Shown here: positions 13,250 through 24,993 of the stretch, in pieces
Position numbering within the stretch: position 1 is the stretch's first letter
Layout of the letters: every line of letters begins with the position of its first letter
Source: Sarcocystis neurona
Lineage: Eukaryota; Apicomplexa; Conoidasida; Eucoccidiorida; Sarcocystidae
Direction: 5' to 3'
Assembly: GCA_000727475.1 (NCBI GenBank)
Contig: KL647314.1
Span: 1,660,057-1,724,056, forward strand
Length of the DNA stretch: 64,000 nt
Position numbers and translations under genes: made by a program
The notes under the pieces: model-generated
Database searches by the model: none
Told to the model about the DNA's origin: nothing
Seen by the model: the letters and a program-made list of their open reading frames with translations, nothing else

Positions 13250-14839
13250 CTCTTGGCAACAGCTTCGCTGCTGCACACGACGCAGTGCACACACTTGCTC
13301 AAAGGCAGCTGGGCGCGCAGTCTTTACGAAGCATCCTGCTCTGCGTCTGCTTCGCAGCTGCTGGCTCAGGCCACTTTCGATGCTCCCGGAAAAGCTGCTG
13401 CGCATGCGCTCTGGCTGCCGCCAAGAGCTGTGCGTCTTGCACATCGTGGTCTCTCGTTAAAAAGACGCAGCCTTCGTTACGAGAGAGTAGCAAGAAACAC
13501 CTGCTACACCCGTGTCTGCAATTGCAGGAACAGGTGCATCTTCGGCGTCACCTCTGCTGTGTTGAAGAAGCAACAAGTCGTTTCTTCAAGAGGATTTGCC
13601 CCCCGGCTGGTGCCGTCCCATGATTATTTGTCAGAAAAACTTCTCCCGTCGTGCAACGCCGCGCCGGTGTCCACATTTCCTACACGACTGAGAGAGAGGC
13701 TTACACGCGTGTCTGATCACACCCCACTCTTCACGCAAGGCGCGCAAATCTCTGTGACGCAACTGACTATCAACTTCCGCACGAACACTTATAGTACAGA
13801 GACAGAGAGAAGTGCAACGTATACGTGCAGCCACACCTGAACACATATACAGAGGCGTACGTACGGGTATTTGTGTCTCTGCAGTCACCCGTGCACACAC
13901 GTATACCGACACGCACTATTGAGAGCAACGTGCACACATCCTCACATGCAGCTGGAGCCGCGTCCTCTTGACACCAGATGCATACAACGAGCACTCTCCA
14001 TATAATCCATCACCGCTGTTCATATATGTAGAAATACATACATATACACACAGCAGACAAGTCTTGATACGTGCTACATCCGCAGGTACCGTTCAGTTCG
14101 ACCGTGGAGATCCCTCTGCATCCGGAAACACACGCATTTCTGCAGGCTGCCAGACACACACGTATACACGTGTGTGCAAGCATATGCAGTTCCGTTATTA
14201 TATAGATGTGGACATGCCAGTGTAAGCCGCAATATTAATTGTCATCTCTTTGTTACTTGAAGAAAACCAACACTGCTACGTTGTCGGGTCGAAGATGAGC
14301 TGCCGCTTCCTCTACCATGCACGCGTCGCACACGCGCGCGGCTACAACGCGCACCCGTGGACACAACGTGCTGTTTCCCTTGGCATATATATATATATAT
14401 ATTCGCATAGACCTCTCTTTCTTTTCCTTTGCATACACAGCGATGAACGCCGCTTTTCCTTCTGTTTTGCAGACAGCACACATCTATCGTGCATATCCCC
14501 TTGTATTTTCTCTTGCTCTACACGTGTATGTACGACTACATAATCTTATTGATAGACACACTTACGCACCCATGGGAGAATACAGGACGGAAAAACTGTA
14601 CTTCTACTTAAACATATATATGTATGCTTGAAGCATATGTGTGTATGTTCAACGTTATATATACCTCTGTCTGGGCATACTCTGTGCACGCACATAGAAT
14701 TAAACAAAAAAGACGTACACATGTGTACGCACATGTCGGGGAATTTGGTACGACAGAGGAGAGTCCAGTCGCCCTTGAGACGCGACCAGTCGTGGCGCAG
14801 CTGCTTTTCTTTGAACAGGACCTGCTGCCGCCCCACTAA
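13250..14839. other. Coding-like block, strand unresolved
   Basis: GC-rich patches at about 13250-13480, 13490-13820, 14086-14165, 14270-14390 and 14740-14839 resemble exons. On the plus strand they read as peptides such as VPFSSTVEIPLHPETHAF and, at the end, TRPVVAQLLFFEQDLLPPH followed by a stop at 14839. That would make a gene convergent with the minus-strand gene ending at 14862. On the minus strand the same patches also give plausible peptides, for example VCDACMVEEAAAHLRPDN near 14300. I could not build a phase-consistent chain on either strand, so no CDS is called. Confidence 0.3.
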
Positions 14840-14861
14840 AAACAGCAGCAGCAGCACAGGA

Positions 14862-15506
14862 TCAGGAAGAAGAGTCATCGTCTCGGCTCGGAGGCATGTA
14901 GACGAAGGTCTGCAAGAGCGACACCGTGTTTTTCCTACAAAGAACAAGTCACCACATGCATGCATTTCGTACGCATAGAGCGAGAGGCAGACACAACGCG
15001 TGGGAGCACACCTGCCGCTTCAGCAGAAACGCGTACATATACATATATACGTATGCATGCACGTATACATACACAAACGCGTGTATTTAGATCCACAGAG
15101 AGACGTACACGGGCACACCCACACACCGAGGACTGGAGTTCAACAGCGCAAGTTAGTTCAGCAGAGACGCTGGCGCTCAAAACAAGTCAAAAGACACGCG
15201 AAACCGTCATAATACCAACAGGTCGACGCAAACTTGCATGACTACACGCATGCATTTACGTAGGTATACCCACGAGCATATATGTATATGGATTCATGCC
15301 CCGTAGGTTTGCATGTACGTACTTGTCCGCTATAAACACATACGGACGAAGACGGAGACATACACACGTAGTACGTGGGATATCTTTGTAGATGTACACA
15401 CGTTCAGACCAACAAGCGTCTACGGCCGCACCCACGCGCGCGTATGCGCCGGCACAGCTATACATATATATAATGTATATATACGTATATATACATATAC
15501 ATATAC

Positions 15507-15549
<43 letters not shown>

Positions 15550-15576
15550 CATGTACATATACATATATATACATAT

Positions 15577-15651
<75 letters not shown>

Positions 15652-15682
15652 CATGTACATATACATATATATATATACATAT

Positions 15683-15723
<41 letters not shown>

Positions 15724-15958
15724 TATATATACATATATATACATATACATATACATATACATATGCATATATATATATATATATATATCAGTACGCTCGC
15801 GTGCATGAGGCGCTCTCAGGATCCATGTATATATACGTAACTTACATTTCCATGAGAAGCTCGTGAGGAGTTTGGAACTTCTCGATTTTGCATGCGCTTT
15901 CAAAAAGGCTCATCAGCTGTCGTTTGTTCATCGCCTGCTTGGCGACCAGCGAACATGC
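14862..15958 (-). CDS. Two 3'-terminal exons of an unidentified gene (61 C-terminal residues)
   Basis: The upstream exon is 15958-15846: acceptor TTGCAG, 113 nt, donor GTAAGT, phase 2. The last exon is 14934-14862: acceptor TTCTTTGTAG, ending in TGA. Joined, they keep frame and encode a helical segment (from [20 protein letters not shown] to TPHELLMEM) followed by a short acidic/Ser tail ending RDDDSSS. The first exon is shorter than a usual open-frame cutoff but has strong splice sites at both ends. The 911-bp intron between them is mostly a TA/CATA microsatellite. Upstream coding exons were not found; candidate GT/AG pairs at 16.1 and 16.7 kb do not fit in phase. The family is not recognised. 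The helical segment could belong to a repeat-type helical domain, but that is a guess. Confidence 0.6.
15459..15788. repeat. Long (TA)n/(ATACAT)n tract inside the intron of the 14862 gene
   Basis: About 330 bases consist of almost only TA and ACAT units, self-complementary over most of their length. It lies within the intron bounded by the exons at 15846 and 14934. Confidence 0.95.
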
Positions 15959-17521
15959 CTGCAACGCGCGCGCATACATTAACAGATGCCCTCTGACTTC
16001 AGCTATACGAAAGCGTACATCTACAAATCTGTATGTGTCTATCTACCTATCTCTCTATACGTATATATATAATGCAACTGCTTCTTTCTGCTCCACATGC
16101 AGTCGCTGCCGTTGTAAGCAAATACTACTGGAGGGCTGTCGTTCTTTGCTGTACCTATGCATATATATATAAAGGTGCTCCTGGGTATGTGTAGGTACGT
16201 GAACAGATGCAGACACACCTAGATACGTGTATCTATACATACCTCTATGTGAACATATAGCTGTGTGCTGAGACAGAGGCATGTATGCGTAGGTATATGC
16301 AAGAACGCACACAATATATATATATGTATATGCACATGGAGGCACACGCACAAGAGATGTGCGTGTATATACGCGTGTGTGGGCTTCCACACATACGTAC
16401 ATATATATACGTGTAGATCTATGCGTATACTCCCATACGGAGATGTTTACGAAGGACGACAGCAGACACACACGTACCCATGTGTCCTTGACGCCCTCCG
16501 CCGGGGTGAGTTGCTGACATATCTACGCAGCCCTTATATACACATATATACATATACATGTATATATATATGAGACGTATGTGTTTTCTAGACCATATAC
16601 TAATGTGAAGGTACATGTGTTTACGTATCTAAGTAGACAAACATGTACGTAATACGTGTAGAGAATGACGCATTCATGTATACACTATGTACGCGGTGTG
16701 TAACACATAGGAAAGCGTAGATCTAGGCAGTAGTGCAAATGCAGGTATACACATAGCGTGGCCTTCTATATCTTGACACGATTCCTTACGACTCAAAAAC
16801 ATGCGCCTACAAAAGGGCATATGATCTTGTACTCTGTAGCCGCATGTAGATAGATGCATATATAGAGATATATACACATATCAGTGTATACCTATACACA
16901 TGTGCGAACGTATATACATATATATATATATATGTATATAGCTATATACTCCTCATATGTGATCTCTCTCTATATATGTACAGATATATACATATATATA
17001 TATATAATATATATAGGCACATACCAGTGTATACCTATACACATGTGTGAATGTATATACATATATATATATATGTATATATATATAGCTACATACACAT
17101 ATATGACCTCTCTCTATATATGTACAGATATATATATATATACATATATTACATATATTATATGTGTATATATTATATACGTATATTTTGAAATAGATCT
17201 ACACATGTGAATAGGTCGACTCAGGCTTTGAAAACTCATGGGTGCAAAATGTTGCACATACTGTACACACAGAGATGTATATACATACGCTGGTGTGAAT
17301 AGATGAACCGTTACGTTTGTACTCTATATATACGTAATATATGCGTACAAATATATATATCTATATACATATGGAGAGAGAGATATATATAAACAGACGT
17401 GTACACGTGTGTGGGCACACACCATTGTGCATGTGGTGGAAATATGTAGATGCAGACGAAGTGTGTGGACGTTGCTAAGGAAACGTTTTCTTCTGCAGTT
17501 CACTTCGACGCGTGTGGACGA
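15959..17521. other. Microsatellite-rich stretch with unresolved upstream exons
   Basis: The 5' exons of the minus-strand gene ending at 14862 should lie here or further upstream. There is a weak start-like ATG on the minus strand near 17245 (reading MSFQSLSRPIHM), but no supported chain. AT-rich repeats fill much of the rest. Confidence 0.3.
16878..17155 (+). repeat. Direct duplication, about 125-bp unit
   Basis: 16878-17002 and about 17025-17150 share the same order: GTGTATACCTATACACATGTG, an AT run, a TAGCTA..ATAC segment, then CTCTCTCTATATATGTACAG. The second copy differs by small substitutions and AT-run length. Confidence 0.8.
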
Positions 17522-20206
17522 CTAGTGAAGCCCGGGGGTTTCAGAGAGGAGCAGCTGCCACAACAGCAGCAGCAGCAACGGTAGCAACAGCAGTAGTAGG
17601 AGCAACAGCCGCAGTAGCAGCAACGGTAGTAGCAGGAGCAATAGTCGCAGACGCAGCAACAGCAGTAGCAGGGTCAATAGCAGAAGAAGCAGCAATAGCA
17701 AGAGCAACAGCAATAGCAAGACCAGCCGCAACAGTAGTAGCAGCAATAGCAGGAGACGGAGCGGCAGCAGTTGCAGCAACAGTCGCGGGAGGAGCAGCAG
17801 CAAGGTGGCAGGCAGCAGCTGCAGTACCAGTGACGGCAGCAACAGCAGCAGCAATCGCGAGAGGCGCACACCAGTGCCTGGAGGGGCACTTACAGCATCA
17901 GCGAGAGTCGTAGCAGCAGGAGCAGCAAGATCCGCAGCTGAAGTTATAGCGAGGAGTAACAACAACAGGAGGAACAGCAATACCGGGACGAGCAGCAACA
18001 ACACAAGCAGCAGCAACAGCAGTAGCAGCGGCTGCAGCAGCCCCAGCAGTGGAGCTGGAAGAGAACAGAGCGCAAGAGCAACGGCAGTGCGTCACCCCCA
18101 GCAGCAGGGGAAGAAGAAGCAGCTGCAGCACGCACCTTGTCCAGGCCGGCAATGTAGCTTTCGATAGAGCGCATGAAGACTCGCCGGCTGCAGCACATCA
18201 GCGACAGACGTTACCCCACAACAGTCGTCCAGGGTTCCACTGCTCAACTGCTGTCCTTCGTGTGTGCATGCATCAGCAACAACAGCAGCAGCAGACGCTT
18301 CAGCCAGCGCAACCTGTCGCCGGACCCATCCGTTTCTCTCCACAAACAGAGGACCCCACCGCAGCAATAGACTTCACGCACCTACACGCTCATGCAGACA
18401 CATCAGATGCCAGATGCTAATACGTACTATATACACCTGCCCACGAGGGGTCACGAATGTCTCTGTATGTGTGTGTGTGTGTGTGTCTGCAGTCATATAT
18501 ACACGTATGTGTCAGTCTGGCCTATACTTCAAATGCGTAAATGTTTGTATTGTTCACGTTTTTACAGACGGATATTCGGTTTACCAAATATCAGTGCGGC
18601 TGCATGTGGGTATTCATCACGTCGAACATATGGACGTCGAAGGAGGTGCACGCACGTTCGCGTACGTACGCAGAATACACATACGTATATATACACGACT
18701 GTTTACAGACATAAATATATCGGCGAAAATATTTAGACGTCTGCGTGCACGCACAAACGTATTTCCGATAATATAAACTGCACAGAGGCTACAGCAGGAG
18801 TAGTAGTGGTAGCAGTAGTAGTAATGGCAGGAGTAGGAGTGGCAGTAGTAGTAGTAGTGATAGTAGTAATAGTACTTGTAGTAGTAGTAGTATTAGTGAC
18901 AAATCGATCTGCTCCGGCACTGCGGGGAGTAGACGGACTCTCGCACAGGACTTCTTCTCCATACTACAACGGCGACACGTACTACGCATGCAATGCCTTT
19001 CCTGCTTGCGCCCCAACATGTACAGACACGCGGCAAAGCTCCACAGAAACCGCGCGTATTGCATGCAAGAAAACATATATATATATGTATGCGCATCCAG
19101 AGGTATACGTGTTCACATATTTATGCTGGTATACACATATACGCCCCTACGCATGTATACACACATACACACACACAAATACACACACGAACGTACGCAT
19201 ATCCGCAGCTGCATACTACACATATATATACGCACGTACGTATATCGGTAGCTGCGTGCTACTTATATATATATGCATTCAACCGAAAGTATACATGTGT
19301 CCAGTGACCTCTACATATATATGTATGTAGAGGTTGGTAGAGACACACGCATGTACAGACACACGTACGTATGTATACCTATATGTCTCTCTCTATATAT
19401 ATACGCACGGACATAGATATATGAGCGTGTGCGTATCCATCTAAGTGCATGCAGGTGAAGCGGAGAGAAACGGAAAAAGAAGACAACGCGGCAAGGAGAC
19501 GTACTCGTCGGACGTGATAGCTGCCTTGGGCTTTTCTGCGACGGTCTTCAACTTCTCGGCGTTGTGGTTCATAAATTCTATCGTTTCCTGCACAGTCTGC
19601 GAAAGAGGCGAAATAGGAGGACAGAGGAAGGGAACGCATATTTGGAAAGGGAAAAGGAAAAGACGATGGAGAGGGAGGAGAACCCGCAGATCCACAGAAA
19701 GGGCGAACAAAGAAAGGAGGGGAAGACGAAGAACAGCAGGAACGGCAGCGCTCGAGAAACACAAGACAGCCACGACAGCATTTACACCTCTAAAGTGTGT
19801 ACGTATGTATGCAGGCTATACGCGCATATATATACGTTCATATACGTATACATATATATTCACATGCGTATACGGAAGTCAAAGCAAGAATAAAGAAGAA
19901 GAAAAGGGAAATGGGGAGAAGAGGAGGGGACGAAAAGGGACAGACGAAATGCAGGATATCCTAAGAAAGACAGAGAAACAAAGGAAGGGGACGAAAAGCA
20001 AGGACAGGCATTCACAACTACAGCCGAGCGTGGACACATATGTATTCTATGTAGCTGCAGCCGAGCCTATACACATATATGTATGCATATGTGTGTTGTC
20101 GCGGCAGAGACTACATATAAATATATGTGTTTATGTATGTATGTACATTGTTGCAGGCCCTCTGTCGAGGGATATGTGTACACAAAGAACCACAGCCAAA
20201 AGCGCA

Positions 20207-20241
<35 letters not shown>

Positions 20242-23200
20242 CTGCTGCTGCTTTACGCGTGATGTGCACCTCGCGTTGCAGCTGCTCCCGGGGCCACACG
20301 GGTCCACACACACGCGGATTCGGCTGCTCTGTTAGTACCGCCACGGCCTCGAGCTATATACAACCGCAGTTTTCACGTATATAACCATATACGGAAGGGA
20401 GGAGGAGAATATGAGAGGAAGAGCAACACAGATACGACGCGAGAAGAAGACAGGAGGAGGAGGAAGACGGTGACGCCCATAAAAAAGAAGACGGGAACAA
20501 ACAGCAGGAGAGACGGAGAGGCGCAGAAGAAGACGGCAGAGAGAGACAGGCAGCAGTGCAGGACGAGCGAGCGGGTAGGGGAGGCAGCGGTTGAACTTCT
20601 GCTGCTGTAGCTTTGATGTTGCTGTTGCTGCTGAAACGTCTTGTCCGGCAAGCATCTGCTGCCGTTTTGTGTGTGCTGCTCCCAGCCCGTCTTCTCTCTG
20701 TGCCCCTCTTGCTGCTGCTCGGCGCTTCGTTTGCCGAGCTGCTGCTGCGGCTGCGCCGACAGCCACACGATCGCATGCGCTACTTCCACGCCGCGGCGTT
20801 TATCACTGCAGCTCTACTGCACGCCAGACATCGCCACTGTTGCTTCCTCTCCAACCTCCCCTCCTGCGGCCTTGTGGCTTTCGATGCTGCGTTTTTATAC
20901 CTCCCTCTTCCTTCTCTACCCTGTTCCCTTCGGCAGCGCCGTCTGCCGTGCTGCTGCTGCTGCTACCCCCACCAAACGCCTGCTCCAGCCACGGGCCGCC
21001 TGTCGTGCGGTCCCACGTCTCTGACCCTTCTCTGCCTTCTACTACTCCTCGCAGCTCTTACTGCTCTTCTCCCATGTACGCCTCGCTCCTGGTGCTGCTG
21101 CTGTGGCCACTGCTGCTGCTGCTGATGCTTCGCCTCCTGTCTAGTCGCTGCTGCTGTTCTGCCTTCTCCTAGGCGGTGTGCAACTGCTGCTGTCGCCGCT
21201 GGTGGCCTGTACCCCCCCCCGCTCCCTTCTGTGTCGGGCGTTGCTGCGCACTCTCCTTCTCCTTCTCTTCGCTGCCGCGTGTTGCTCTCCTTGTTTTGAC
21301 TACGCGTCTTCTTCGTTTCTCTTCTTTTCCTTCTTCCTTTTTCCTTGCCTTTTTGTCCTCTGCGTCAATTCTGGTATATCCGCCTACCCGTTCCTTGATG
21401 AAGACGTCAGAGACTGCCTTGCGAACGGTACGCTCCTTAAGCTCACACAGCTTCTTCCTGCACTTCAACAACCAGTCCACATCAGCGGCGGTTTTTCTTC
21501 TCCATCGCGGAGGGCTCGCCCCTTCTTCTCTTCCTCTTCCTCCCCTGCGGGTGACATCTGCTGCTGCTGTTCTTCCTGTCCCTCCTTCACTATTTCCAAC
21601 GCCTTCTTGCTGCTGCGCCTCTTCCGTCGGCAGCCCGCGCTTCTTCTGCTGCTGCAGCTTCGTCTCGAAGCTCTGCCCCTCCCCCGCGGCTGCTGGTGCT
21701 GCTCCCCCGCCTTTTCCGCTATCTGCTGTCGTTCCTCGTCGGCCGCTGTCCGCCTCCTGCGCACCACCACAGCCGCCCTCCGAGCCCACGGTTGCCACCC
21801 CGCCGCTGCCGCCTCGCCGCCGCGCGCTCTCTTCTCTGTCGCTGTCGCTTTCCGAAGGCGACGACGACGACGCTCCGCGCCCCATTCCCACGCCACGACC
21901 GCGACCCGCCGCCAGCAGCACGCCACGACCGCGGCCAGTTCCCCCAGGCAGCACGCCTCTGCCTCTGGAGAACATGCAAAAAGACAGATACAAAAAAAGC
22001 ACACAGGCACACGCCAATACAAACGGACTGATACACGCCCAGACGTCTACATATACACACACACACCTTTCCATAGACAGTCAGCGTGAGACGGGTAGGG
22101 TGTCACACACACGGCGAGGCATTGCAGAAAGAAGTGTCCACTCTCTCACCGGCCCACAGCAGCAGCGGTCCCTTTGAAGTCTCCCGGGATCAAGCCGATG
22201 TGCGCCTCTGCGCTGCTGGGCCTGGATGGTGCTGCTGCTGCTGCTGCCGCTCCTGCTGCTCCTGCGAGAGGCGGAGAAAGGGGCGAGGCAGCCGGAGAAA
22301 GAGGGGCCGGGCCTGCCTCGAGCGATGATGAAGAAGAAGACGAAAAAGCAGCAGCACTGGACACCACCTGCGAGGCCCCGCGGGGGGGTGAAGAGTACTC
22401 CGAGGGAACGATACTTGGTGAACCGTCCTCACTCCATCCTGCTGTGCTTCGTGTCAACGCTGCTGCTGCTGCTCCTGCGTCTGACTCTGCGGCTGCACGT
22501 GCTTGCTCAGTCGAAACCGCGCTGCTGCTGCTGCTGCTCGCCGTGATCAGCGGAGTCGGAGGAAGAGAAGGAGAAGAAGGAGGAGGAGGCAGGCGAACAA
22601 AAATCTTCTTCAAGAAATTATTGGCGGTCTCCAGACGGTCTGTCATTTTCTGCATGCGCCCGGCAGCAAAAACACCAAAAGAAGGACGGCAGCTGCATGA
22701 ATACGAACATCCGTAGCCACACATATATGTACACATCTCTAATATATGTATATATATATATATTCTGGAGCCACCACATATTTCTGACTACAAACATGCA
22801 TACGAACATGCGTAAATATATACATATATATATTATATAAATATATGTAACCAACAGGTATTTCTAAGTACGAAGACGCACACCCGAACATGCGTAGACA
22901 TATATATATGGTCACTGTATATTTCTTACTATGAACACGGGTCTGCATGAACGTTGAGGTGGGTGACCACGCGTGAGCGCGTTCCTCTTCTACATGCACG
23001 TGGATAAAATGGAGACCGACTTCCCGTCCTCTTGTCTAAACGAACAAATGCGTCTACATACCGCAGAATGCATGGGTGCAGGCGATGGTACTTCGACCTA
23101 TATACACAAAGACAAGTAGGTATGCCTCTGTAGAAATTTATATGTAAATACATAGGAAATTCATATACGTACGTCCATATTCTAACGTATGCATATGTAT

Positions 23201-24957
23201 ATAGGTGGTAGAGACGTGCAGCAGCAGATGCCGGTGGAGCATCCCCCCTCGTAGCCTCGCAAATGTACCCCTTCAAGGGTCCCTCTGCCTACATCGACCT
23301 CTCATATACGTGGTACACATGCAAATGTATATACACACACATACGTATACACATACTTCTGATATACACATTAGACATACATGTATATATATGTACACAT
23401 ATGTAGACACATACTTCTGGTATATACAGTACACATATATGTATATATATATATACGTGTGTACATACTTCTGATATACTGATACATATATATATATACA
23501 TAAATACGTATACGGGTACCTCTGATATAGACACGGTATACACATGCTCGTATATATATATATATATATACATGCATACATATACACGTATACACATACC
23601 CCCGATATATATATATAGATATATATATGAATAGGTACACACATACGTCAGGAAGCCATGTGTAGGACGACAGACACGCGCACTTCTTAGTATGTATAGA
23701 GAGGGTCGCGTGCTGACTTTGGGAAGTCGCAAGAGCTGCAACTGCCATATACATATATATATATAAACGTATATCCACATATATACATATATGTACATAT
23801 TCAAATAAAGGCAAACAGATGTATTGGGAAGAGAAAGAGAAACGTTTCTGGACGTGCACAGAGAGGCTCGAACGCGGAGTTCAGGAAACTGCGACAGACC
23901 CGGGGTAGACCACTGTCGTCTGCTTCACGTCGTTGGGTCAACGTGGAGCTGCGCGGTGGGTATGCGCATGTCTGCATATATATGCGCCTCACATATCTCA
24001 AAGTATACGCAAATTCATAGGATCCCTTCTCCTGTAAGTGCCCTCCTGCATGTACGTGTACACACCTACTCAACACTTCACAGGAATATACGTGTACATG
24101 TGTGACAGCGAAGGGGACCGCATATACACATATTCACACACGTAGACGACAGCCGGATACACACGTTCACAGGCTGTTTATACACGTATATATATATTGT
24201 AGGTAGACGGTATGACGATTCACAGGTTTACAGGATGTTTATATATATACATATATATGTGTGTGTGAATATACGTAGACGACAACCGGATACACAGGCT
24301 CACAGGATGTTCATATATACATATATATATATATGTACGTATATGGGTGTGTATATATATATATATATTTATAGGTGGACCGTGTGACGGTTCAGAGATT
24401 CAGGTGTGTGGGTTTCCACTGTGGGTGGGAGATACTCGGACGCGTCGAAGAGATGCCGCTTCTTCGGGTCGTCTCTGCATGCGGGCGCGCGCGTCAACTT
24501 CGACGTGTGTCGTGGGCACCGCGGCGCACCTGCTCTTCGCCGTATACGTCCGGCGAATGGCACACACGTTTTCCCTCCTATTCGGATACGTATATATGCT
24601 CAAAAATATATGTATATACACGGATATGTATACCTGCGAATATCTGTATATATATATATATATATGTATGGATATGTACATATACGCAAATATATATACA
24701 TATGTATGTATAGAAGTGCGCAAGCACGTAGTAGACGCATGCAAGAGAAGTGTGATTTTCTGCTGAGACTGTACGTTCAGCCTCTCATGCACCAATGTGC
24801 CTCTCCAGACCCCCGGCACGCGGATGTACACGTATATATACACATGTCGAGACAGCAGCAACTCAGAAAACTGATTGAAGCATCACACATGTGCGTAAAT
24901 GTACAGATACGGGTTTATAAGTATACAGGTACATATGTATATGTGTGCGTCTAGCAA

Positions 24958-24993
<36 letters not shown>

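Noticed and set aside
17522..18016. 164-codon poly-Leu protein
   Set aside because: It is a CTG repeat read in one frame within an intron. Only the last few codons are kept as a tentative exon.
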